Notes under the pieces: generated by a model
Databases searched by the model: none
What the model was told of the DNA's origin: nothing
What the model saw: the letters and a program-made list of their open reading frames with translations, nothing else
Shown here: positions 19,250 through 28,074 of the stretch, piece by piece
Position numbering within the stretch: the stretch's first letter is position 1
Layout of the letters: each line of letters begins with the position of its first letter
Program-made: the position numbers and the translations under genes
Assembly (NCBI GenBank): GCA_027024205.1
Contig: JALVST010000134.1
Location: 1 to 64,000, forward strand
From: Flavobacteriales bacterium
Lineage (GTDB): Bacteria; Bacteroidota; Bacteroidia; Flavobacteriales; Flavobacteriaceae
Direction: 5' to 3'
DNA length: 64,000 bases

Positions 19250-19648
19250 TTATTTGGTTAATCGGTTATTTGATGATACTGATAATCTGTTTTTTTTATA
19301 TTTTTTTAATTTGGTTAATTGATTTGAGATATAATTCATTTTTTCTCTTAATTCATCTAATTGATTTTCTGTTACATATCCTAATTTTGATGCAAAAATC
19401 AACTGATTTAGCAATTCCATCAAACTGCTGTAAGCCATTGTTGTAAATCTGGCTTGATAGTTATTTGTTTCTCTTCCGTTTCCTTCTGCAATATTTGACG
19501 AAATGGATAATGCAGCTCTTCTCAACTGACTTACTAAAACAAATTTTTCATCATCAGGAAAATTTTTTGTCAATTGATAAACATCAATCGATAAATCAAT
19601 GGCATTTTGCCAAACTTCCAAATTCTCAAATGAAAACTTTCGTTTCAT
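19250..19648 (-). CDS. Four-helix bundle protein (S23 / rRNA-IVS family)
   Basis: FENLEVWQNAIDLSIDVYQLTKNFPDDEKFVLVSQLRRAALSISSNIAEGNGRETNNYQARF. Confidence 0.9.
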   Translation of the reverse strand: MKRKFSFENLEVWQNAIDLSIDVYQLTKNFPDDEKFVLVSQLRRAALSISSNIAEGNGRETNNYQARFTTMAYSSLMELLNQLIFASKLGYVTENQLDELREKMNYISNQLTKLKKYKKNRLSVSSNNRLTK

Positions 19649-19788
19649 ATAATTTTCTATTTTTATATTATTCAGATTTACAACTAAACATCGTCAATAA
19701 ATACTCAATCTATTTTTTCAATTCATCAATTAACCGGTTCAACAATTAACCATTATCATCAAATAACCGATTAACCGATTAACCAATA

Positions 19789-21639
19789 TCATCTAAATAT
19801 ATAATCCCTAAACAAAATCAACAAAACAAGGAACCCTACAACATACATCGCATAAGTCTGTCCGTTACCCGTATATATCCGTCTTGAAAAATTAAAGAAT
19901 GCTTCCAGAGCATTACCTAAATCTTCCCATATATTATTCATTTTCAACTTATAAAAAGGTGCTGCTGCACGTTCAAAAGGCTTAAAAAAATCTTGCTGAA
20001 ACGTCCAATTTTCACCTTCTTTCCACAATTCGCCTGAACTGGAAATATCTTTTGTTCCAACTCGACGGGTTGTTTTGCGACCTTTAAATGTTAAAAACAC
20101 AAAAATCAATACAAAAACAATACTAATAAATGAACCTATAACACTCATATCCACATTGTTACCCCACACATTGGATAATACAGACATTTGCCAGTCCATT
20201 GACGAAAAACCGATAGTTTGCATTGCTTCCGCTGCCGGTTTAAAAATCAAACCAGGCATTGCTCCGGTAACAATAGACACGATGGACAAAATTAGCATTG
20301 GAATAAGCATTGTCAAAGGGGCTTCCTTGACATTCTTAGTCTCTTTTTCTTCTTGACCAAGAAATAAACCGAATAAAAAGCGGTAAGCATACAAAAACGC
20401 TGCTGTCGATGAAAAGAATATCACAATGACCAAAAAGTAATTATGACTTTCTGTAATCAAGGCTTCATATAATAGCCATTTTCCAATAAATCCCCCAAGC
20501 GGAGGCACACCAGCCAGAGAGATGACAGATACCAAGGCTACGAAAAACGTCCATGGCATCCTTCTTATCAAACCGGAAATAGCGGTCATATCCGTTGTTC
20601 CGGCTTGCCTTTCTACGGCACCGGCAACCATAAAGAGTGCGCCCTTAAAGGCTGCATGCAAAACAGCTAAAAACAAAGCAGCCATAACACCTAATTTCGT
20701 CCCTGTAGAAAGAGCTGTCACGATATAACCTAATTGTGCAATAGACGAATACGCCAATAATTTTTTTGCATCTGTTTGTATCAAAGCATATATGGTGCCC
20801 ATCACAGCGGTAATACCACCCATCCACGCCAAAACCTGTGCAAATACATAGCCCCCCGGCGTATGAGACACGTAATATGTGGTAAAGACCAACAACAATC
20901 CGAATATGCCCATCTTAGACATGGCCCCTGAAAAAACCGCTGTAAAAGACATTGGACTGTTAGCGTAACCTGACGGCGCCCAAACATGAAACGGCATTAC
21001 GGCAGCTTTTATAGCAAAACCTAATGCAAAAAATATAGGTATAAAACTATGATTTTCAAACGAAAAGACACCTTTTTCAATAGCCGTTGCCATATCAAAA
21101 GTACCGTAATAATGGTATATAAAAACAATAGCTGTCAACATTGCATAAGCCCCGATAGCGCTGAAAACCATATATTTAAGTCCTTCTGTTTTGATTTTAT
21201 AATACGCATTATAAATAATCAACAAAAACGAAGACCAAGTCATTATTTCCCAAAAGATAAATAATGAAACAAAATCTTTACTCAACACAACTCCCATCAT
21301 ACCCAATACAGTCATTATAAAAGAGGCGTAAAAATAACCCAACCGGGCTTTGTCCTTCATATAGTCAATGGAATAAAGCAATGACAATACACTCAGAATC
21401 AATATTATATTTATAAAAATCAATCTTAATTGCGAAAAACCCCATTTTAAAGTCACCCCCCCGACATGAAATGTAAAATCGGAATTATGTTCTGTACCAT
21501 AAAAATAAATTGCCGTAAAAATAAGTATAGCAAAAGCAGCCCATCCGGTTAATTTTCTGTTGATGGTATCCAATCCGAAAGTCAAAATACTACCGGCAAA
21601 AAGTATAATTAATGTAATAGCCAAACTGTTCATTTCCAT
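19789..21639 (-). CDS. NuoL/MbxH-like (MrpA/D-family) antiporter-type subunit
   Basis: Many TM helices; FVSLFIFWEIMTWSSFLLI; FAIKAAVMPFHVWAPSGYANSPMSFTAVFSGAMSKMG; KKLLAYSSIAQLGYI. Confidence 0.93.
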   Translation of the reverse strand: MEMNSLAITLIILFAGSILTFGLDTINRKLTGWAAFAILIFTAIYFYGTEHNSDFTFHVGGVTLKWGFSQLRLIFINIILILSVLSLLYSIDYMKDKARLGYFYASFIMTVLGMMGVVLSKDFVSLFIFWEIMTWSSFLLIIYNAYYKIKTEGLKYMVFSAIGAYAMLTAIVFIYHYYGTFDMATAIEKGVFSFENHSFIPIFFALGFAIKAAVMPFHVWAPSGYANSPMSFTAVFSGAMSKMGIFGLLLVFTTYYVSHTPGGYVFAQVLAWMGGITAVMGTIYALIQTDAKKLLAYSSIAQLGYIVTALSTGTKLGVMAALFLAVLHAAFKGALFMVAGAVERQAGTTDMTAISGLIRRMPWTFFVALVSVISLAGVPPLGGFIGKWLLYEALITESHNYFLVIVIFFSSTAAFLYAYRFLFGLFLGQEEKETKNVKEAPLTMLIPMLILSIVSIVTGAMPGLIFKPAAEAMQTIGFSSMDWQMSVLSNVWGNNVDMSVIGSFISIVFVLIFVFLTFKGRKTTRRVGTKDISSSGELWKEGENWTFQQDFFKPFERAAAPFYKLKMNNIWEDLGNALEAFFNFSRRIYTGNGQTYAMYVVGFLVLLILFRDYIFR

Positions 21640-21643
21640 AATC

Positions 21644-23125
21644 TTATTTACTTCCTAATATTTGTTGAACATAATGCATCTTGTCCAATAAAGATGATGC
21701 CGCATCACTGAGATAACCGGTAATAATATCGGGATAAATACCGACTATGATGATAAATAATGCCAAAAATGACATGGCAACTAAAGCGTTTAGCGAAGGT
21801 TTATGAGCAACATCATCCATTTCTTCCTTAGCAAAATATATCCGGCCAACTGCTCTTAAATAGTAAACTAACTCAATTATAGTTACTAACAGTATCCCAA
21901 TAATCAAATACATCATTTTTTGGTTCGACGCCGAAATCAGAATATAAAATTTACTCCAGAATCCCGAAAAAGGCGGAAAACCGACAATGGCAAATGCCGC
22001 CAACGAAAACAAGGCGGATACATAAGGCAACTGTTTATGCATACCGTTCAGTCCCACTAATCGTTTGTCATCGGAATTGTATATAAAATAACTACCTGTC
22101 ATAAACAACAAAGATTTGATAACGGCATGATTGAGCATTAAAAAGATAGCACCAAACACTGCCAACTTACTACCAATACCAAAAGCTATCAATACCAATC
22201 CCACTTGCCCGATACTGGAATATGCCAACATTCGTTTGAGATTTTTCTGAGTAATGGCAGCAATTTCTGCCACTAACATTGTTATAAAACCCATAACTAT
22301 CAAATAATTATGCACACCCGATACATCAAATAAGGTAAACAATACCCGCACCAAAGCATATACCCCGGCTATGGAAACTACAGCAGCAAAAGTTGCACTT
22401 GTAGGAGACGGCGCTTGTTCGTAAGCATCGGGGGCCCAAGCATTCAGAGGAAACATTTCAGCTTCAATACCCAATGCAATCAGGAAAAAAATCAAAGCGG
22501 TAATTTTCATCGATTGTGGTACACTACCCATTCTTTCAGCAATTTGAGCCATATTGAGAGTACCGGTTTGCGTGTAGATAATCAGAATGGCTAACAACAA
22601 AAACGTAGAAGCCAAACTCCCGATAAGCAGATATTTAAATCCGGCTTCGGCGCCGTTTCTTTCACGATAAAATGCCGTTAATGAATATGCTGTAATACCG
22701 ACAATTTCTATAAAAACAAACATATTAAACAAATCTCCGGTAATAATCACCCCGATAGAACCGGCAATCATCATCATTTGTAATATTTCATAATATTTCA
22801 CGACCCCACCCTTCAATGTTCGCTTAAACCGGAAGCCGTAAAGCCATATGGTAAAGCCCAAAACCGAAACCATTGTCGTCAAAAAAGCCGTAAAAGGTGT
22901 CAAAACCAAATTGATACCCCAAGGCGGTTTCCATCCGGCTATGACTTCATTGATTATCCCGTTTTTCAAAACTTGTTGCATTAGCTCAAAAGAAATTACC
23001 ACGTTGTAAAACAAAACAATTCCGGGCACCAAGCGTGCCGCATCTTTATAAAGTTTCGTTAGCAATGGAATTGCAAATGCTGCCAATAAGGGCGCTACAA
23101 TATAATGAACCGGACTAATTACCAT
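21644..23125 (-). CDS. mrpD: MrpD/MnhD/MbhH-like antiporter subunit
   Basis: NMFVFIEIVGITAYSLTAFY; EAEMFPLNAWAPDAYEQAPSPTSATFAAV; KRMLAYSSIGQVGLV. Confidence 0.93.
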   Translation of the reverse strand: MVISPVHYIVAPLLAAFAIPLLTKLYKDAARLVPGIVLFYNVVISFELMQQVLKNGIINEVIAGWKPPWGINLVLTPFTAFLTTMVSVLGFTIWLYGFRFKRTLKGGVVKYYEILQMMMIAGSIGVIITGDLFNMFVFIEIVGITAYSLTAFYRERNGAEAGFKYLLIGSLASTFLLLAILIIYTQTGTLNMAQIAERMGSVPQSMKITALIFFLIALGIEAEMFPLNAWAPDAYEQAPSPTSATFAAVVSIAGVYALVRVLFTLFDVSGVHNYLIVMGFITMLVAEIAAITQKNLKRMLAYSSIGQVGLVLIAFGIGSKLAVFGAIFLMLNHAVIKSLLFMTGSYFIYNSDDKRLVGLNGMHKQLPYVSALFSLAAFAIVGFPPFSGFWSKFYILISASNQKMMYLIIGILLVTIIELVYYLRAVGRIYFAKEEMDDVAHKPSLNALVAMSFLALFIIIVGIYPDIITGYLSDAASSLLDKMHYVQQILGSK

Positions 23126-23511
23126 TTTAATGATTTTATTTGATCAATATTAGCAGTATGATGATGCTTATAAAGGCGAATAACCAACGATAAAGCCAGA
23201 GCCGTTACGGCAAAACCGATAACAATAGCCGTCAATACTAATGCTTGCGGTACCGGATCCACCATTTTAGGGGCTGCATATTCGTTACCCGGCGAAAAAA
23301 TAGGTGCCGTACTATTTTGGATATATCCCACAGCTACAAAAAGCAGATGTACCCCCGCATCAATTATCGACAAGCCGATAACAATTTTTACCAAATGTTT
23401 TTTGAGTAAAACGGCATATAAACCAATCAAAATCAACATGATTGCCGTCCCGTAAACCGCTATGGTTATCAGATCTTTATATTTGATGAACAAGTCGTTA
23501 AATTCTGTCAT
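23119..23511 (-). CDS. mrpC: MrpC/MnhC/NuoK-like subunit
   Basis: AVLLKKHLVKIVIGLSIIDAGVHLLFVAVGY; DPVPQALVLTAIVIGFAVTALALSLVIRLY. Confidence 0.93.
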   Translation of the reverse strand: MTEFNDLFIKYKDLITIAVYGTAIMLILIGLYAVLLKKHLVKIVIGLSIIDAGVHLLFVAVGYIQNSTAPIFSPGNEYAAPKMVDPVPQALVLTAIVIGFAVTALALSLVIRLYKHHHTANIDQIKSLKW

Positions 23512-23856
23512 TTATTTTTTATTTGGTTAATCGGTTATTTGGTTATTTGAGATTCCTTCCCGACTTTCGTCGGAACAGGCTGTTGCTCCTTCGTCGCTCT
23601 GCCGGAATGACAACTGCTCTCATTTCGAACGTCTTCCTGTCATTTCGATCCCCGCGAAAGTAGGGAGAGAAATCTTGGTCACTGAGCTTGTCGAAGCGTC
23701 AATTATCCATTCTCAATTTTCAATTCATCCGCAATTTGTCACTTTCAACTTTCTACTAAATTATCTCTTATCTATTATCAGACGCACGACCGTACGTCCC
23801 TACATTCGCACTTTCCACAGAGACGAATGCAATTCGTCTCTACGCACTTTCAACTT

Positions 23857-24573
23857 TTAACTCTTTTTAATCTTCAACAAAATATATAGTATATTCGTCA
23901 ATTCCGTTCCTACTTTAATCCCGATAAAAATATAGATTAAAGGAATTAATCCCCCACTAATCAAATCATTAAGCGTCCCGACAGACTTTGTATTATGCAA
24001 AAATGAGCCATAGACAAACAAGCCGTAGAGGCCGACAGCTACAAAAGCCAATCCTGCCAAACTTTCAAGCCAAACCATGACATTATGATTGGTCTCAAAA
24101 TGTTTATAAGTAATCAACATCAATAAAAAACCGGTTGCGATAATGGCGCCTCCTTGAAAACCACCCCCCGGTGTTAAATGCCCGTGAATAAATACATAAA
24201 TACCTAACAACAACATTAAGGGAAACAATATTTTAGCACCGGTTCTTACCAAACCGGACGACGGCAAACGCACTCGTTCCACTTCTACATCCTCTTCTTT
24301 TCTACGATATAAAATACTCGCCAATCCGGTAGCCGCCAAAAACAATACGGTTACTTCGCCCAACGTATCAAAACCTCTGAAATTTACAACGATAGCCGTG
24401 ATGGAATTAGCCGTTTGCAAAACTTCAGGCGATTCTTTCAAGTAAAACGCTGCAACTTTATCCGGATGGTCCAAATCGCCACGTCTGTCAGCTCCAAATG
24501 GAATCGCTTTAAAAGTCGTTGCTAATGTCCAGCCTAGTATGGCAATTAATAGGAATGCTATGTATTTTCTCAT
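23857..24573 (-). CDS. mrpB: MbhE + MrpB (MnhB/MbhF) fused-type subunit
   Basis: TANSITAIVVNFRGFDTLGEVTVLFLAATG; FIHGHLTPGGGFQGGAIIATGFLLM. Confidence 0.92.
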   Translation of the reverse strand: MRKYIAFLLIAILGWTLATTFKAIPFGADRRGDLDHPDKVAAFYLKESPEVLQTANSITAIVVNFRGFDTLGEVTVLFLAATGLASILYRRKEEDVEVERVRLPSSGLVRTGAKILFPLMLLLGIYVFIHGHLTPGGGFQGGAIIATGFLLMLITYKHFETNHNVMVWLESLAGLAFVAVGLYGLFVYGSFLHNTKSVGTLNDLISGGLIPLIYIFIGIKVGTELTNILYILLKIKKS

Positions 24574-24742
24574 TTTTTTCTTTCTGGTTATTTGGTTTTT
24601 TGATGATACTGGTTATTTGATTTTATATGTCATTTCGAACATAGTGAGAAATCTAATAATAAATTCTTCATTTTCAATTTTCAATTTATTTCCTCTTTCA
24701 TTGAGACGAAAAATCTTTCGTCTCTACATTCACACTTTCCAC

Positions 24743-25018
24743 TTAAAACTTCTTAATATGATCCTCTCTATATTCATCTTCATTACGCGATGTATTTCGA
24801 ATGGTTATAATAAAAATTATAGTAGTCAAGGCAATTCCTATGGCTGCTTCGGTTATGGCAACATCCGGTGCTTGTAACAAATAAAAAAATACTGACAACA
24901 CTACGCTGATTATTCCTGTCGATAAAACGGCATATAACAAATCCTTTTGGACAACTGCATAAATCGCTGCCGCTATTAAAATTATCGCCATTATGATTAA
25001 AAACAAGATTAAAGCCAT
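24743..25018 (-). CDS. MbhD-like (DUF4040) subunit; start likely MALILFLI rather than the ORF-track start at 25066
   Basis: DLLYAVLSTGIISVVLSVFFYLLQAPDVAITEAAIGIALTTIIFI. Confidence 0.88.
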   Translation of the reverse strand: MALILFLIIMAIILIAAAIYAVVQKDLLYAVLSTGIISVVLSVFFYLLQAPDVAITEAAIGIALTTIIFIITIRNTSRNEDEYREDHIKKF

Positions 25019-25259
25019 TTTATTTCTGGTTATTTGGTTATTTGATAATTGTTGCCGAATGTCCAATGTCAGATGTCAGATGTATTTTTCATTTCAAATT
25101 TCACTTTTTTTAGCACAGAATTTTTCACAGAGTTTCACAGTTATTCATCTTACATTATCAATTTTAAATCATCTATTATTCCGCATCCATTCCGCACTTT
25201 CAACTTGTAACTTTCAACTCATTCGCACTTTCAACTTTCCCGCTTTTTACCAGGCACTT

Positions 25260-25601
25260 TCAACTTTCAACTTCTTCTTCATAATCATCAATCTTCTTCT
25301 TAAAAAACGGCCTGATACCACTTCTATGCGATGCTCTTGCCAAGGCATGTGAACTCAAAGGATTTGATATACCGATAAATAAAATAATTACAATCAATTT
25401 AATCAGCCAACCCGGTTGCATCAATCCTACGCCCAAAACCACACTCATTGCGCCTAACGTAGAAGCTTTGGTACCAGCTTGCAGACGATTGTACAAATCA
25501 GGCATCCGGTAAATACCCAGTGCACCGAGAAACAGAAAAATACTACCCAATAACACAAAAAACAATCCGGCAAATTCCAATATTTTATTTAATGTATCCA
25601 T
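25260..25601 (-). CDS. mrpG: MrpG/MnhG subunit
   Basis: GSIFLFLGALGIYRMPDLYNRLQAGTKASTLGAMSVVLGVG. Confidence 0.92.
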   Translation of the reverse strand: MDTLNKILEFAGLFFVLLGSIFLFLGALGIYRMPDLYNRLQAGTKASTLGAMSVVLGVGLMQPGWLIKLIVIILFIGISNPLSSHALARASHRSGIRPFFKKKIDDYEEEVES

Positions 25602-25858
25602 TACAATGCTTTTTCAATATAACGTGCAATCACAATAATCCCGATAAATCCCAAAACGGCGTAAACCAAAGCCAAGTCGATATAAATATATCGTCGAAAC
25701 AAATAACCCAACAATACCAATCCGGCTATTCCGATAACTGAAAGTGTATCGAGTGCAATAGCCCTGTCAGCTGCCGTTGGTCCTTTTACAAATCGCATAA
25801 AAGCCAAAAAACTGCCTATACTGATTAAAACAATTGCTATGTATATGATTACGTTCAT
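25601..25858 (-). CDS. mrpF: MrpF/MnhF subunit
   Basis: FMRFVKGPTAADRAIALDTLSVIGIAGLVLLGYLF; start overlaps mrpG. Confidence 0.92.
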   Translation of the reverse strand: MNVIIYIAIVLISIGSFLAFMRFVKGPTAADRAIALDTLSVIGIAGLVLLGYLFRRYIYIDLALVYAVLGFIGIIVIARYIEKAL

Positions 25859-26178
25859 TTTTTTTCTGGTTATTTGGTTATCTGATTATTTGATAATTGT
25901 TGCCGGATGTCAGATGATTATTCATTTCAAATTTTTCAGACCCCTTCCCAACTTTCGCCGAAACAGGCTGTCGCTCGTTCCTCACCCTGTCGGAATGACA
26001 AGTGCTGTCATTTCAAACGTGCTACCAGTCATTTTGATCCTTACGAAAGTAGGGAGGGAAATCCGGTCACTGAGCTTGTCAAAGTGTCAATTCTCAATCT
26101 TCAATTTGGACACATGACCGTGCATTTCTACTTGATATCCCGTTTTCCTTATCAAGGGATGTCACTACATTCCGCCTG

Positions 26179-26697
26179 CTACTTACTACTACCATAAATT
26201 TTCAACAAAACCTTCTCAAACGGTTCGGCTATTTCCTTATATACCGCTTCTTTATCTTCAGCTGTTACATCTATCCAATGTATATAAAATTTATTGCCTA
26301 TCACATCAATCGTCAAAGTTCCGGGAGTCAAAGTTATACTGTTAGCTAAAACCATTTTGGCAAAATGATTTTGCAATTTACTCTCAAAACTTACGATACC
26401 GGGATTTATTGGTAATTTTGGATTAATTACCCGTCTTGCAACATCAAAATTGGCCTTGATCAAAGCGACCAAAAAAACAAAAAAATATTGTATAAAATAT
26501 ATAATGTGTGACGGTGTAATCAATATGGGATCACAGCAATTGAAATTAACTACTGTAATATAAGATACTATAAGACTTAAAACAATTCCGGTAATAATTT
26601 CAGCAGGTTGCAGAGACGTTGTAAAGGCATACCAAATCAAATACACAATAAGGAAGGTATAAACATATCTCGTTAAAGTAAAACGCTTTACAGCCAT
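26179..26697 (-). CDS. mrpE: MrpE/MnhE/MbhA subunit
   Basis: FVFLVALIKANFDVARRVINPKLPINPGIV; LANSITLTPGTLTIDV; IHWIDV. Confidence 0.93.
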   Translation of the reverse strand: MAVKRFTLTRYVYTFLIVYLIWYAFTTSLQPAEIITGIVLSLIVSYITVVNFNCCDPILITPSHIIYFIQYFFVFLVALIKANFDVARRVINPKLPINPGIVSFESKLQNHFAKMVLANSITLTPGTLTIDVIGNKFYIHWIDVTAEDKEAVYKEIAEPFEKVLLKIYGSSK

Positions 26698-26813
26698 ATC
26701 ATAAAATTTTCAGTCAAATGTAATGGAATAAGCGAGCTCTAATTATGAAAAATATCATGTTTTTTAAAAGATTTTAATAAAAATGTTAATTATATTCATT
26801 CTAAACAATGTAT

Positions 26814-26934
26814 TGTAACATAAATTACACAACTAATAACAGAGTGTAATCTTTATTACATAATGTGTCAGAAAAAAATAAATAAATTATAATGGAAATA
26901 ATCTGTTATATTAAAAAAGTGTAATTTTATCACA
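26814..26934. promoter_or_regulatory. Cluster of three operator-like dyads between mrpE and miaA
   Basis: TGTAACATAAATTACA (26814-26829), TGTAATCTTTATTACA (26845-26860), TGTAATTTTATCACA (26920-26934). Confidence 0.5.
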
Positions 26935-27015
26935 TCAAAATCTAATACTTAACAAAAATTTTTCATTGTAATTTTGATAAGTAACAAGGATGTAGCATAC
27001 AAAAATAGTTAATCA

Positions 27016-27028
27016 GGGGGGGGGGGGG
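27016..27028 (+). repeat. Homopolymer G13 tract
   Basis: 'aatcaggggggggggggacaag' about 50 bp 5' of miaA. Confidence 0.95.
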
Positions 27029-27078
27029 ACAAGATTAAAAATTCCCACGGACTAGTATATAAAAAAGAAACGGCTCAT

Positions 27079-27984
27079 ATGAAACGTATCATCGCTATAA
27101 CCGGACCGACTGCTTCTGGAAAAACCGCTTTGAGTATCAAACTGGCGCAAACGCTTAATACTGAAATCATTTCGGCTGATTCAAGGCAATTTTATAAAGA
27201 GATGCGTATAGGCACTGCCGTGCCAGAACCGGAAGAATTAACCGCCGTCAGACACCATTTTATTCAACATAAATCTATTTTTGAAGATTACAATGTCGGT
27301 GATTACGAACAAGATTTTTTACAACTTACCAAAAAGTTATTTCAAGGCAAAGACACTTTGATTTTAGTTGGTGGTAGCGGTTTATACATTGATACCGCTT
27401 GTAAAGGTTTGGATAATCTACCGGGGAAAAATATGCAAATTCGACGTGAATTAACCAGTGAATTGAATAAAAAGGGTATTGAAAGTTTGCAAAAGCAATT
27501 ACAAGTACTCGACCCTGATTATTATCAAATAATTGATCGTCAAAATCCGCACCGTTTGATTAGAGCCATTGAAATTTTACGACAAGCCAACGGTAAAAAG
27601 ATGGCAGATTTATACAAGCAAAAATCACGAAGGGATTTTGAAACCATCTATATCGGCTTAACCGGCGAACGCTCACTCTTATACGACCGTATCAACCGGC
27701 GTGTTGACATAATGATTGCAAAAGGATTGATTGATGAAGCCCGGAAACTTTATCCTCACAAAGAACTAAACGCTCTACAAACCGTCGGTTACCGCGAATT
27801 ATTCTCTTATTTTGAAGCACAATATGATTTGGATTTTGCCATCTCCGAAATCAAAAAAAATACCCGTCGCTTCGCCAAACGCCAATTGACTTGGTTTAGA
27901 AAAAATCCTGTTATCAAATGGTTTGATGTTGCTTATGATTTTAATGAAATCATGATATATTTGACACAAAATTTTAATCTTTAA
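27079..27984 (+). CDS. miaA: tRNA dimethylallyltransferase
   Basis: AITGPTASGKTALSIKLA; ISADSRQFYKEMRIGTAVP; RFAKRQLTWFRK. Confidence 0.97.
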   Translation: MKRIIAITGPTASGKTALSIKLAQTLNTEIISADSRQFYKEMRIGTAVPEPEELTAVRHHFIQHKSIFEDYNVGDYEQDFLQLTKKLFQGKDTLILVGGSGLYIDTACKGLDNLPGKNMQIRRELTSELNKKGIESLQKQLQVLDPDYYQIIDRQNPHRLIRAIEILRQANGKKMADLYKQKSRRDFETIYIGLTGERSLLYDRINRRVDIMIAKGLIDEARKLYPHKELNALQTVGYRELFSYFEAQYDLDFAISEIKKNTRRFAKRQLTWFRKNPVIKWFDVAYDFNEIMIYLTQNFNL

Positions 27985-28074
27985 AAGCCATTACCAATTT
28001 AACGGATGAATCAAAAAATTTTCGTAACATCAATTCCTGAAATTAATCACTAAATTTGCAACAAATCAACAAAT

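Noticed and set aside
23675-25352. Plus-strand ORFs of 61-119 aa in the Mrp spacers (e.g. 24539-24877, 24993-25352, 23675-23860)
   Set aside because: They translate the repeat mosaics and antisense of Mrp subunits; rich in FxxSTFNFQL-like repeat-derived peptides.
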